Assembly (NCBI GenBank): GCA_016207825.1 | Contig: JACQZI010000005.1 | Coordinates: 124,001 to 188,000, forward strand | Source of the DNA: Planctomycetota bacterium | GTDB lineage: Bacteria > Planctomycetota > MHYJ01 > JACQXL01 > JACQZI01 | DNA: 64,000 nucleotides | Reading direction: 5' to 3' | Shown: positions 43,914 through 52,797 of the stretch, in pieces | Position numbering within the stretch: the first letter of the stretch is position 1 | Layout of the letters: each line of letters opens with the position of its first letter | Position numbers and translations under genes: made by a program | Notes under the pieces: generated by a model | What the model was told of the DNA's origin: nothing | The model's input: the letters and a program-made list of their open reading frames with translations, nothing else | Databases searched by the model: none

Positions 43914-43962
43914 ACAACGGGATTAAACGCCTGCCCGTCCAGAGCAAAGCGTAGGCGGGGAT
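43914..43962. repeat. Fragments of two dispersed repeats after the flavin fusion gene
   Basis: AACAACGGGATTAAACG (43914-43930) matches the end of the element at 15870; it is followed by a CGCCTGCCC...GTAGGCGGGG palindrome related to the GC-rich hairpin family. Confidence 0.6.
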
Positions 43963-44001
43963 TATCCATCCAAGAGTAAACAAGCCGCTGATTACGATGA
44001 T

Positions 44002-45345
44002 TTATTCTCCCAACACCTGCGGCAGGAGCCAGGCATAGGCAAGCGGCAGGTAGATAACCTGTGTCGGTGTTATTTCATCCCAGCCGGCATAGTCGCGGGT
44101 AAAAACAATTATCTTCTTTGCCTTTATCCGCCTGCCGAAATTCACCAACGCCCACCTGCCGGATTTCTCCAGAGGGAAATCATATAACGCGCCGACCAGG
44201 TGCCTGACCAATCCGTGCTTCAGGCAGAAGCCGGTAACATCGCTCGTCTCGCTCGCCCAATATTTTATATCTTTTATCCACGGAATAAACCGCAATTCGT
44301 TATAGACTAAATTATCAATAAGCGCTTTCCGGTCTGTGCGGGTATCAATTGGCTGGAATGAATCTGCCAGCATATTCCTTAACCCATTGTCATTGAAATA
44401 TAAAATCGGCGCACCTTTATCAGGATAAGGGAAAACCTTATTAACGCAATAATCGGATTCAAGCGCATCTATAAAAGCCGAAACCTTGCGCCATTCTGCC
44501 TTGATTTCCTGTGCTAACTTATTAACGTTTAAGACCGTACCGTGTATGCGGGTTAACTCGTCCAGAATCTTCCTTTGTTGGGTTTGCTCTAACCGTTCTT
44601 GCTTGGACTTGGGCTGGTGGGAAAACTGAGCCTGGTAAATCTTCCGCAAAATAGCCGGACGCTTGGAAAGGGTATATTCCTTAACCGTTTCGGCGTATCC
44701 GCCGTAACGCAGGTATCCATCCAAAACAGGAAGCGCTAAGGTGTAAAAACTGCTTTTGGGCAAATCCTTTATTTTCTCCGGCAGTTTGTATTTAGGCAGG
44801 TAAATATTATTCGGGTTAAGCATCCGGTTCCAGTATTCCGTGTAAGAGACCATACCGAGTTCAAATCTTTGAATATTGTCATTCTGACCCCGATTACTGT
44901 CGGGGGAAGAATCTCTAACCGAACTCGCCATAATTAGTTTACTATTATCCATTAACTTTTCCAGCTCCTGAACCATGGCGGAATCAAGGTGCTGGACTTC
45001 ATCAAGGAAAATCCAGAGCCGTGTTTTCTTATCCGGGCTGAATCCGTTAATGAATCCGGCGACATCATCCGCTCCGGTGAATCCTTCGCGCGTCAGGACA
45101 TCGTCCAGATTAAAATAGAATATGGCGGAAGGCGGAATCGACTTTTCCTTGATAAGGTGTCTGATAGTCAATTGAAGAAGAGTGGTTTTTCCCGCACCGC
45201 GCGGGCCGGAAAGGAGTATCGGCTTATCGCCTTTAAGCGCGTCCAATAATTTGGGCAATAATGAACGGTCAAAAGACCAGCTTATGAGTTTGGATTCATC
45301 CTGGCGCCAAGGGTTTTGCTGTAGGAAATTCTCCGCATTAAACAT
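44002..45345 (-). CDS. AAA ATPase with DUF4143-like C-terminal domain
   Basis: 447 residues from ATG 45343-45345, which has AAAGGAG just upstream. Walker A is LLSGPRGAGKTTLLQLT near residue 39, Walker B LWIFLDEVQHLD near 115. The C-terminal half follows the AAA_14/DUF4143 pattern (ILDELTRIHGTVLNVNKLAQ, a winged-helix part, then YNELRFIPW and a late KKIIVFTRDYAG). These ATPases are common, patchily distributed and of unclear role; some are linked to mobile DNA or toxin-like systems. Between Walker B and sensor, an in-frame repeat (44877-44915) replaces the usual short loop. No partner gene is adjacent. Confidence 0.88.
   Translation of the reverse strand: MFNAENFLQQNPWRQDESKLISWSFDRSLLPKLLDALKGDKPILLSGPRGAGKTTLLQLTIRHLIKEKSIPPSAIFYFNLDDVLTREGFTGADDVAGFINGFSPDKKTRLWIFLDEVQHLDSAMVQELEKLMDNSKLIMASSVRDSSPDSNRGQNDNIQRFELGMVSYTEYWNRMLNPNNIYLPKYKLPEKIKDLPKSSFYTLALPVLDGYLRYGGYAETVKEYTLSKRPAILRKIYQAQFSHQPKSKQERLEQTQQRKILDELTRIHGTVLNVNKLAQEIKAEWRKVSAFIDALESDYCVNKVFPYPDKGAPILYFNDNGLRNMLADSFQPIDTRTDRKALIDNLVYNELRFIPWIKDIKYWASETSDVTGFCLKHGLVRHLVGALYDFPLEKSGRWALVNFGRRIKAKKIIVFTRDYAGWDEITPTQVIYLPLAYAWLLPQVLGE
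44877..44915. repeat. In-frame TGTCATTCTGA...GAAGAATCTC element inside the ATPase gene
   Basis: TGTCATTCTGA, then a hairpin with CCCCGA/TCGGGG arms, then GAAGAATCTC. It is 39 bases, 13 codons, and encodes RDSSPDSNRGQND on the minus strand. It matches the right half of the intergenic element at 41199-41283 in layout and flanks, with a different hairpin core. Confidence 0.75.
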
Positions 45346-45364
45346 AAAAACTCCTTTCCTTTTT

Positions 45365-45424
45365 GCCACAAAGACACCAAGCCACTAAGAAAAATTAGAC
45401 CTTTCTTTGCGCCTTTGCGGTGAA
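45365..45424. repeat. Dispersed inverted repeat (GCCACAAAGACACCAAG ... CTTTGCGCCTTTGCGGTGA)
   Basis: Two arms facing each other directly upstream of the ATPase gene. The same arms occur at 54671-54746 and, alone or altered, near 17222, 20263, 21951, 24122, 45581 and 52714. Confidence 0.7.
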
Positions 45425-45426
45425 CC

Positions 45427-45492
45427 TTGTCAACTCAAATCTTCCACTTTGTCAAGTCTTTTCTTCCATTTTGTCAACCCAAATCTTCCGTT
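45427..45492. repeat. Three tandem 22-bp units starting TTGTCAA
   Basis: Units at 45427, 45449 and 45471, each TTGTCAA followed by a T/C-rich stretch ending TCTTCC plus three bases. Different sequence from the neighbouring array but the same 22-base period. The following stretch to 45775 holds two direct copies of AAGTCGGTTATTTC (about 45619 and 45732) and nothing else recognisable. Confidence 0.8.
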
Positions 45493-45775
45493 TATTCTAT
45501 AAAACTCAATATAATCAACAACCATCTTCAATATAGTGAGTTTCTTATGTGCATTATATTAAAAATGTATCTTTTCATACCCCTCTGTGCCCTCTGTGGT
45601 CGTATTTTACCCCAAAAAAGTCGGTTATTTCGGCACGTTTTGCAGATAAAACCTACTTTTATTACAAGAATCTATTCAATTTTACCCATCAAATGGGCTG
45701 ATTACGTGTTATATTGAGTATTATACCATAAGAAGTCGGTTATTTCAACAATTTCTGCCTATGGGGGTGGGGGTA

Positions 45776-46083
45776 CCCTACCCCTACTCCACCCTAACCA
45801 TACCTCTACTCCATAGTGACCATTACTATACTCCGGTGTAATCATACCCCTACTCCCCTGTAATGGCTATAATACTCTGGTCTAACCATACCTCTACTCT
45901 ATGGTGACCATACAGATACTCCCCTCTAACCATACTCCTATCCCCTTGGTGCGTAGCCTCCCCTTGGGGATAGCCATATCTATACTCTATAGTAGCCATA
46001 CCTCTACTCCATGGTGACCATACCTCTACCTAGGTATAATCACACCCCTACTCCATGATAGGAATAGATATACTTACAGAGTG
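45776..46083. repeat. Tandem array of ~13 degenerate 22-bp units
   Basis: Units start at 45776, 45798, 45820, 45842, 45864, 45886, 45908, 45930, 45952, 45974, 45996, 46018 and 46040, all exactly 22 bases, with a decayed one at 46062. The best units start CCATACCTCTACTCC and end ATGGTGA; the junction ATGGTGACCAT is a near-perfect dyad. The array is non-coding, lies in the 800-base gene-free stretch 45346-46147, and begins beside a G/C-rich palindrome centred on GGTACC (about 45763-45784). Confidence 0.9.
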
Positions 46084-46147
46084 GATTACTAACCATCATA
46101 GGTAACACTTTGGCTCTGTTCGGAATAGCATTACCAATAACTTCCCA

Positions 46148-46996
46148 TTATTTTGCCGGTCGGTGGGAGATGATCTCCTTGCAGGCCGTAATAAATTTAT
46201 CTACCCGCTCCTTTTGCTTTTCATCCTTTAGGTCTTTTTTGAACTTCTCGCAGTAATTCAGCCAGTTATCCTTGCCCAAGGTTTTCTCCAATATTTCCAG
46301 GGCATTTTCATTCCAGATTTTCTCTACTCTTTCTTTATTAAGAGTTGCGGCATCTATCCCTCGCTCCTCCAGTGTTTTTTTTAGGTATCGGTCGTCTTTA
46401 TCCGGATAATAATCGATATTTATAGTATTTTTGTCTTCCCCAGTTGCAAGATAATCTAATATTTTTCGTGCCGATGAATCTCCGGGAATCTTAGATAGGA
46501 CATATTTAGCCGGATATTTCTCTGAAAGCGAATCGGACCAATCATCCAAAAGAGGGTAGATTTCCCTATCGTTTTCAAATAGTATGCGTTTTTCCCCGTC
46601 CTGATTAAGGGCAAGATAATTAACAAGGATAGAGGAACAAGAATTATCTCGACTTTCAAAGGCATTTAACAGATAAATCGCTCGTGATGTAGCTTTTACC
46701 CAATTGGGCAGTCTTTTATCTCTGGGTGTTTTTACCTGCTCTTCCAAAAAATCCTTGCATTTTTCGACAATCGAGAATTTAAGATCCGACAAACCAACAT
46801 CATTCATAAGAAATGCCAGCATATCTGTTTCTTTGATTTCATCCCTGAGAGACTTTATGTCATTACCAAACTTTTCTTTTTCCTTCATCCATTTGGGGTC
46901 TTCTTGCGATTGCCCATCGGCCTTGATAACCGTATAAACTGCGAACGAGGCTGCCAGAATGCCTAACAATGCCATTGTTTTAAAAATCTTTTGCAT
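46148..46996 (-). CDS. Secreted or membrane-anchored protein, companion of the giant surface protein
   Basis: 282 residues. The N-terminus MQKIFKTMALLGILAASFAVYT is a signal peptide or anchor. The rest is highly charged and helical (WMKEKEKFGNDIKSLRDEIK; TLGKDNWLNYCEKFKKDLKD); no family recognised. It starts 20 bases after the giant gene's stop with AAAGGA as ribosome-binding site, so it is co-expressed with it. Function unknown. Confidence 0.8.
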   Translation of the reverse strand: MQKIFKTMALLGILAASFAVYTVIKADGQSQEDPKWMKEKEKFGNDIKSLRDEIKETDMLAFLMNDVGLSDLKFSIVEKCKDFLEEQVKTPRDKRLPNWVKATSRAIYLLNAFESRDNSCSSILVNYLALNQDGEKRILFENDREIYPLLDDWSDSLSEKYPAKYVLSKIPGDSSARKILDYLATGEDKNTINIDYYPDKDDRYLKKTLEERGIDAATLNKERVEKIWNENALEILEKTLGKDNWLNYCEKFKKDLKDEKQKERVDKFITACKEIISHRPAK

Positions 46997-47016
46997 AACT
47001 CGTTATCCTTTCTTCT

Positions 47017-50000
47017 CTATGGTTTATATAGCTTTGCATCTGTCGCTCTTGAAATCTCATCATCAATAATTTCTAATTCCACTAAAATGCTATCCGCGTC
47101 TTTAGTGTCTTCTTTAAAAAGCACTTTAATAGGGTTAGGATCGTTTTTGAATTCCAATTGATCAATAACCTCATCGTTTTTAAGCGCGGTTAGCGTCCAC
47201 TTATAGGTATTGATTTTTCCGTCTTTATCAAAACTCCCACTTCCATCAATATCAATAACCAATTGTTCTTCTGTATTTCTAGAGATTTTCTCCAGCCGAA
47301 TAATAGGCATTGGTCTCTCGTTAACAACTGCCACTACATCAACTTCATCAAACCACTTAGGAGCTTTAGTCGCATTTTCTGCCTTAACGCGAGCTAAAGC
47401 AAACGAACTGTTGTGTAAATGCAGAAGGGAAAGTCCAGCATAGGTGTACAACTGATTTTCTCCAACAGCATCATTGCCATCACCAAAAGACCACTTAAAA
47501 GATGTGTTTACGTCTTGTTGGTTAGGATTAGCCGTAAACTGAATTTTAGTTTTAAGCTTGGGGTCAGGCCGTTCAGCCTTCGGTGAAACATAAAAAGATA
47601 GAGCATTGACTGTATCAATAGTGAGATTGGTTGTTCCTGTGGCAATAGTATTATCCAAATTATTTGCGCCACCGCCAGCTATCTTTTCCATTTCCCAGCG
47701 TTTTGGTTTACTATCTCCCGGATCAACCACTTTTGCTCCGGCACGAATGTAATAACCAAAATTATCGGAACAAACCAGGTTGATTTGTGTTCCTAAAGTA
47801 ACCCAGCCATTAAAATTCATCCGTATAGCTATTTTTGTGTCTATGTCTAGCTCTGTGGCATCTGAGTCAACGTCAGGAGTGAAACCAGGACCATCAAGAA
47901 AATAAATTTTTCCTTGCAGTGGAACTATTGTAGACCACATACTCTTTGGATTGTCCTTGGAATTACATCGCGCATTGCTGAATGAAACAGAATTATCCGG
48001 CTTTATTATATACATTGCTGACCTTAAAACCTCTTGATTAATAATCAGAGGTAGATTATAATCGTTTGGTTTAACGGTACCAAATATCTCAAATCCAAAT
48101 TGAACAGAGTTTGTGCGAGTTATGACACCCAAATATGGTTTGCCAAATCCTTTTGGATGTTGATAGAATGGCTTGCAAGTATTATCGTTGGAAACTTCAA
48201 CTTTGTCAAGCCCTTGGGGGATAGGAGTAAATGCAAGATCTACCCAAACGACAGTGGCTGTTTGCTTCCCGATTTGTTCGCCATCCGCATTGTTTTTATT
48301 AATAACAATGGCGGTGTCACTCATCAATTGGCTTTCTTGCTCGCCGGAAAGGTCGAAATCAACCCAATTATTATGTTCCTGATTATCCGGCGGTAATACT
48401 AACGTAATACTATCGGCAACCGAGTTAGCAGCATTTGAAAAACTTAATTTACCGCTGCCATCGTTCTCAGGGGGGGCATTTTTATCAGGAAGATTATAAA
48501 GGTAAACAGTTAATTCCGCATTGGATTTGTTTCTTATACGGCAGGGAACTTTAGGCATATAAGTCGTTGTCTTTGATTTACGAGGGACAATATAATCGGT
48601 TAATCCAGGGGCTTTTTCCTTATTAATCTGCATTTCTACCAGAGATGTGTCCTGAGTATTCCCGGCATTCGTCTCGTAAAACTTCCCTCCTCCAAATAAT
48701 GATGTTGTTATTCCTCCGCTCACAACCACGGTTTGGCCATTGCGCGTGCTTACCGGATACAGCGTGCCTTTCAACGAACTCGCAATATTAACATGATTAG
48801 GAAAGTTAACGCTGGCCATCAGCAAGTTACAAGTAAGCTCTATATGGCCATTGGTCAGGTTGAGTGTTCCGACCGATGGATTCTCTGTATCATTGATAAT
48901 CGCAATTGCGCCAGTATTTGCCCCATTAACCGTTATTGCCGCTCCCTGATATGCCGATTGGGTAACAGTCATTTCAACGATATCCGGGTTAGCCGTTGGG
49001 GCAAGATTGACGGTCAAATTACCGCTTAACGCACTGCTTGCCATCGCTCCATTGGAATCTATGAAATCAATCACGCTGTCATCATAAAATTCGCTTAAAC
49101 TTAAATTAAGCGTTGATGAACCGGTATGCAAAGAAACATAGTCTTTGATTTCATTAAGTGAATATTCAAAATATGTCCGCGCCTTGTTAGTCATCTCCGT
49201 ATCAGTCAATCCCGCTAAAGTAGTCCCAATGGTATTGAGTGGAGTTAATGCGGATGAATAATCATTCAAGCCCAGATAGTATTTTGACAGGTTAAGTCCA
49301 TCCAAGAATGACTGGTAAAGCCCGGTCTGTAAAATGCCTTCGTGGATAATATTCAAACTTTCAATAGTTTCGTCTATGGTCGGGATTTGGGCAAAAGTAA
49401 CCGCCGCGGACATATCAGAATAAGCGCTGTTTCCGGCCGGGTTGCAAGCGCGGACGCGGTAATAACAAGGTTTTCCCGGCTGAAGATGGCTATCTGAAAA
49501 ACTTACCGAACCCATGGTTCCTTCTCCCGGGCCAACAGACGCAATCTGGACAAAGGTATCGTGAGAGGAAAACTTACGTTCTATCGAGAACCAAAATTCA
49601 TTATCAGAATTATCCTGCCAGGTAAGGGTAATTTCCGATGAAGAAGACCCTTCAGCGCTTAAATTAGTCGGAGCATTATGGGGCGCTTCCATAACCACAC
49701 CGTTTTGGCTGATAGTCCCAAACGCTCCGTCATGTGCGCCATTACCCCCTCCGGTTCCGCCATTAATCCTAATTATTCCGTTAAATGCAAAGTCGGTATA
49801 ATATAATTTTACCCTACCGCCACTTCCACCGCCACCACCGCCGCATCCTTCGCTCGGAATACCGCCGTTGCCGCCTTTGGCAAATACAAAACCGGTTAAG
49901 TTTATAGTTTGGGCATTAAAAAGAATCCCGCCGCCCGAACCACCACCGCCGCCGCCGCTATTAGCGCCATTTTCCCCATCATTGCCGGACGCGTCTATTA

Positions 50001-52557
50001 TCCCTGAAATGTCCAGAGTTTGCCCGGCGGAAAAGAGTGCCCTTCCGCCCATGCCGCCGTAAGGGTCAATAAATTCATCAATAGTAACGTTGCCGCCTTT
50101 AGATCCCACGGCAATATCATTCCCGGTGCCGGTGCCTCTTGTTCCGCCGCCTATGCCGGGAGAAGTGCCGCCGCCTGCGCCGCCTGTTCCGCCGTATCCG
50201 CCACCGCCTGCGCCGCTGGTCTGATTATTGGCATCCGCGCCTTGTGTTCCCGTGGAATCTGTTCCGCCATAAGAATAATCACGCAGGTTAACCCTTCCGC
50301 TTATAGTTAAAGCCTCGCTGGCTGATAATTCCAGCAAATCACGCGAGATAGAGCTAAGGGTTCCGGTAATTACGATATTAGTGGCGTTAATTTTCATGCC
50401 GCTGCCGGTCTGGATTAAAACGCTATCTTCTTCATTAATGGAGAAAGTGCCGATATTATAGTGCTCCCCGCCGATGGTATCGCCGTTAGCCAAAGTCCAA
50501 TCCTGGCCTTTGTGGTCGCCGCCTGTCAGCATATCCCAGGTTTCCTTAATAAGGAGCGAGTATTCTTTCTGCGCTATCGGATTAAGGGTGCTATCCGTGC
50601 CGGCGACTTGAATCGTGAAATTATACGTTCCGGTTACGGTAGGCGAACCACTCAAAAGCCCGGTCTCAGAATTTAGGGTTATGCCATCCGGAAGAGTGCC
50701 ATTGATAACAAACCAAGCATAAGGCAACGGCGCACCCGCGGCATTTAAAGCAACGCTATAAGCTACATCCTTCCTGCCATACGGAATAGTTTGGGTAGTG
50801 ATATTGAAATTATAATTAACCGTAAAGGAAAATTCCTTTGTGATAATAGAGCCGTTATAATCACGTGCCCTAAGGGTAAAGGTGCTGGTGCCGGTGACGG
50901 TGGGTGAACCGGTCAAAAGCCCCTGGCTCGGCAACCAACCGGAATAATGATTATTGCCCTGGTCATACCAATCTTCAACCGAGCCGCTGGTAGTTTGCAA
51001 GCTTGCCCAGTCCGGAAGATTTCCGGCGGAAATATCCCAGCGATAACCGGAGCCGCCCGGATAATCACCTTCCTGTCCGTCAACTATCATGGAATCATAT
51101 CTTATTCCGCCTGCCGCATTAATAACCGTGTTGTATGCAATCCCGACTTTCGCCTGCGGCAAAGGGTTATTGGTGGTGATAGAACAAGGCGGCGCAATAA
51201 GGATAGTAAGGGTTTTTGTTACAACTTGGCTATCCGATGAAATCACCTGAAAAGTAATATTGGTAGAACCGTTTGCCGTTGGCGTGCCGCTGATTATTCC
51301 CGTATTTAAAGCTAATCCGTCCTGCAATGAGCCGGTTATGATAGACCACGTATACGGAACCACTCCGCCGGAAGAAGCAAGAACCGTGCTGTAAGCAACT
51401 CCCTCTGTTCCCTGAGGCAGGGAATTTGTGCTAATGGAAAGCTGAGCGGCAATAACCGTTACGCTGAAATCCTTGGTAGAAATCGTGCCGTCATAAGCTG
51501 TGGCTTTTAAGGTGAAGTTATAGGTGCCTGGCTGTGTGGGTGTGCCGATTATTTTTGCCTGACCGGCTACTAATCCATCATGCGAAACATTTCCCTGGTC
51601 ATGCCAATCTGACGATGAACCATTGGTTGAATCAAGAGTCATTCCTGGGGGGAGGGTACCGGCTGTCTTTTCCCAAAGATAACCGGCTCCACTAATATGC
51701 CAATATTCTTCCGAATCGGGACCGGTAGCATCATAAAGAATCCCACCTGTTGCATTTACTTGAGTATTATACGCGGTATTAAGCGTGGCATCGGGCAAGG
51801 GTGAACCAGTGCTAATTAAACAAGTAGCCAGTATATTTAATGTAAGAGTTTTTGTAATAACCTGGTTATCAGATGAAGTTACCTGAAAAGTAATACTTGG
51901 GGAACCGCTGGCGGTTGGCGTACCGCTGATTATTCCTGTGCTTCCGTTTAACGATAATCCCGCCTGAAGCGAACCGCTCGTGATTGACCAAGTGCGCGGA
52001 GCGGCACCGCCGGTGGCTTGTAGTGTTGCGCTATAGGCAACAGTCTGCGTTCCCTGAGGCAGAGAGTTTGTAGTAATAGAAAGTTGTCCGGAAATTACCG
52101 TGATAGTAAACTCTTTGGTTACATTTACACCGCCGAAACAAATTGATTTTAAGGTGAAATTATAAACGCCGGTCTGCGTAGGAGTGCCGATTATTTTAGC
52201 CTGGCCGGGAAGCCATCCGCTAAAATAGTTATATCCCTGATCATACCATTCGTCAACCCAGCCGCCGTTTGTTTGCAGGCTCATTCCTGTAGGTAAAGCG
52301 CCGGCAGAGATTTCCCAGCGATAACCGGAGCCGCCGGGCCAATCGCCGTATTCTCCGTCAACCACCATGGCATTATAAAGAGTGCCTCCCGCGGCATTGG
52401 CCTGTGTATTGTATGCGGTATTAAGCGTCGCATCGGGCAAAGGAGAATTAGTTGTTATTGTAATAGGATCAGCAAATGCAAGGTTTGCGGTGGCTATACA
52501 TATTAATAGGGTAATGCCGATGGTTTTCCATGCGCCATGCTTTTTACGCTTATCCAT
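47017..52557 (-). CDS. Giant surface protein with alternating He_PIG-type Ig repeats, Gly-rich domain, FN3 and PKD-like domains
   Basis: 1846 residues. Signal peptide to Ala29 (ITLLICIATANLAFA). Residues about 32-670 hold six Ig-like putative domains alternating in two kinds: long A type with an extra aromatic loop (SPLPDATLNTAYNT ... GQAKIIGTPTQTGVYNFTLK) at about 32, 246 and 458, and short B type (SLPQGTQTVAYSATL) at about 157, 370 and 584. A Gly-rich region with runs such as GGGGGGSGGG spans about 757-955. An FN3 domain follows (about 960-1057), then a long unassigned part, and PKD-like modules near 1677 and 1748 (DIDGSGSFDKDGKINTYKW). No wall anchor or barrel is seen, so it is probably released or bound by partners. 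It has a full-consensus promoter. Confidence 0.88.
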   Translation of the reverse strand: MDKRKKHGAWKTIGITLLICIATANLAFADPITITTNSPLPDATLNTAYNTQANAAGGTLYNAMVVDGEYGDWPGGSGYRWEISAGALPTGMSLQTNGGWVDEWYDQGYNYFSGWLPGQAKIIGTPTQTGVYNFTLKSICFGGVNVTKEFTITVISGQLSITTNSLPQGTQTVAYSATLQATGGAAPRTWSITSGSLQAGLSLNGSTGIISGTPTASGSPSITFQVTSSDNQVITKTLTLNILATCLISTGSPLPDATLNTAYNTQVNATGGILYDATGPDSEEYWHISGAGYLWEKTAGTLPPGMTLDSTNGSSSDWHDQGNVSHDGLVAGQAKIIGTPTQPGTYNFTLKATAYDGTISTKDFSVTVIAAQLSISTNSLPQGTEGVAYSTVLASSGGVVPYTWSIITGSLQDGLALNTGIISGTPTANGSTNITFQVISSDSQVVTKTLTILIAPPCSITTNNPLPQAKVGIAYNTVINAAGGIRYDSMIVDGQEGDYPGGSGYRWDISAGNLPDWASLQTTSGSVEDWYDQGNNHYSGWLPSQGLLTGSPTVTGTSTFTLRARDYNGSIITKEFSFTVNYNFNITTQTIPYGRKDVAYSVALNAAGAPLPYAWFVINGTLPDGITLNSETGLLSGSPTVTGTYNFTIQVAGTDSTLNPIAQKEYSLLIKETWDMLTGGDHKGQDWTLANGDTIGGEHYNIGTFSINEEDSVLIQTGSGMKINATNIVITGTLSSISRDLLELSASEALTISGRVNLRDYSYGGTDSTGTQGADANNQTSGAGGGGYGGTGGAGGGTSPGIGGGTRGTGTGNDIAVGSKGGNVTIDEFIDPYGGMGGRALFSAGQTLDISGIIDASGNDGENGANSGGGGGGSGGGILFNAQTINLTGFVFAKGGNGGIPSEGCGGGGGGSGGRVKLYYTDFAFNGIIRINGGTGGGNGAHDGAFGTISQNGVVMEAPHNAPTNLSAEGSSSSEITLTWQDNSDNEFWFSIERKFSSHDTFVQIASVGPGEGTMGSVSFSDSHLQPGKPCYYRVRACNPAGNSAYSDMSAAVTFAQIPTIDETIESLNIIHEGILQTGLYQSFLDGLNLSKYYLGLNDYSSALTPLNTIGTTLAGLTDTEMTNKARTYFEYSLNEIKDYVSLHTGSSTLNLSLSEFYDDSVIDFIDSNGAMASSALSGNLTVNLAPTANPDIVEMTVTQSAYQGAAITVNGANTGAIAIINDTENPSVGTLNLTNGHIELTCNLLMASVNFPNHVNIASSLKGTLYPVSTRNGQTVVVSGGITTSLFGGGKFYETNAGNTQDTSLVEMQINKEKAPGLTDYIVPRKSKTTTYMPKVPCRIRNKSNAELTVYLYNLPDKNAPPENDGSGKLSFSNAANSVADSITLVLPPDNQEHNNWVDFDLSGEQESQLMSDTAIVINKNNADGEQIGKQTATVVWVDLAFTPIPQGLDKVEVSNDNTCKPFYQHPKGFGKPYLGVITRTNSVQFGFEIFGTVKPNDYNLPLIINQEVLRSAMYIIKPDNSVSFSNARCNSKDNPKSMWSTIVPLQGKIYFLDGPGFTPDVDSDATELDIDTKIAIRMNFNGWVTLGTQINLVCSDNFGYYIRAGAKVVDPGDSKPKRWEMEKIAGGGANNLDNTIATGTTNLTIDTVNALSFYVSPKAERPDPKLKTKIQFTANPNQQDVNTSFKWSFGDGNDAVGENQLYTYAGLSLLHLHNSSFALARVKAENATKAPKWFDEVDVVAVVNERPMPIIRLEKISRNTEEQLVIDIDGSGSFDKDGKINTYKWTLTALKNDEVIDQLEFKNDPNPIKVLFKEDTKDADSILVELEIIDDEISRATDAKLYKP

Positions 52558-52600
52558 ACAAATTCTCCTTATATATTTAGATTAATTATTTGTTAAAAGA

Positions 52601-52629
52601 ATTATAGAAACTCGATATATTACTGTCAA
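52601..52629 (-). promoter_or_regulatory. Consensus promoter of the giant surface protein gene
   Basis: TTGACA at 52624-52629 (minus sense), 17-bp spacer, TATAAT at 52601-52606. The leader of about 35 bases carries AAGGAG before the ATG. Confidence 0.85.
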
Positions 52630-52797
52630 GTATAATCTGGCAAATAGACTCCGATTTTTACTTTTTGCCAACGGGAATATACACTATTTGGGGCAATTTG
52701 AAGTCTGATTCATTTAGTTTCTTAGTGTCTTTGTGGCTATTTTCATACTCCCAAAACGCCATATAGACGATAATTACCTTATCACTATTTACTGATT

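Noticed and set aside
45427-45717. 96-residue open frame on the plus strand
   Set aside because: It overlaps 22-bp units and dispersed repeats, has no Shine-Dalgarno site and no protein-like composition.
45776-46083. Coding repeat protein in the second array
   Set aside because: 22 is not a multiple of three, and stop codons occur in all frames.
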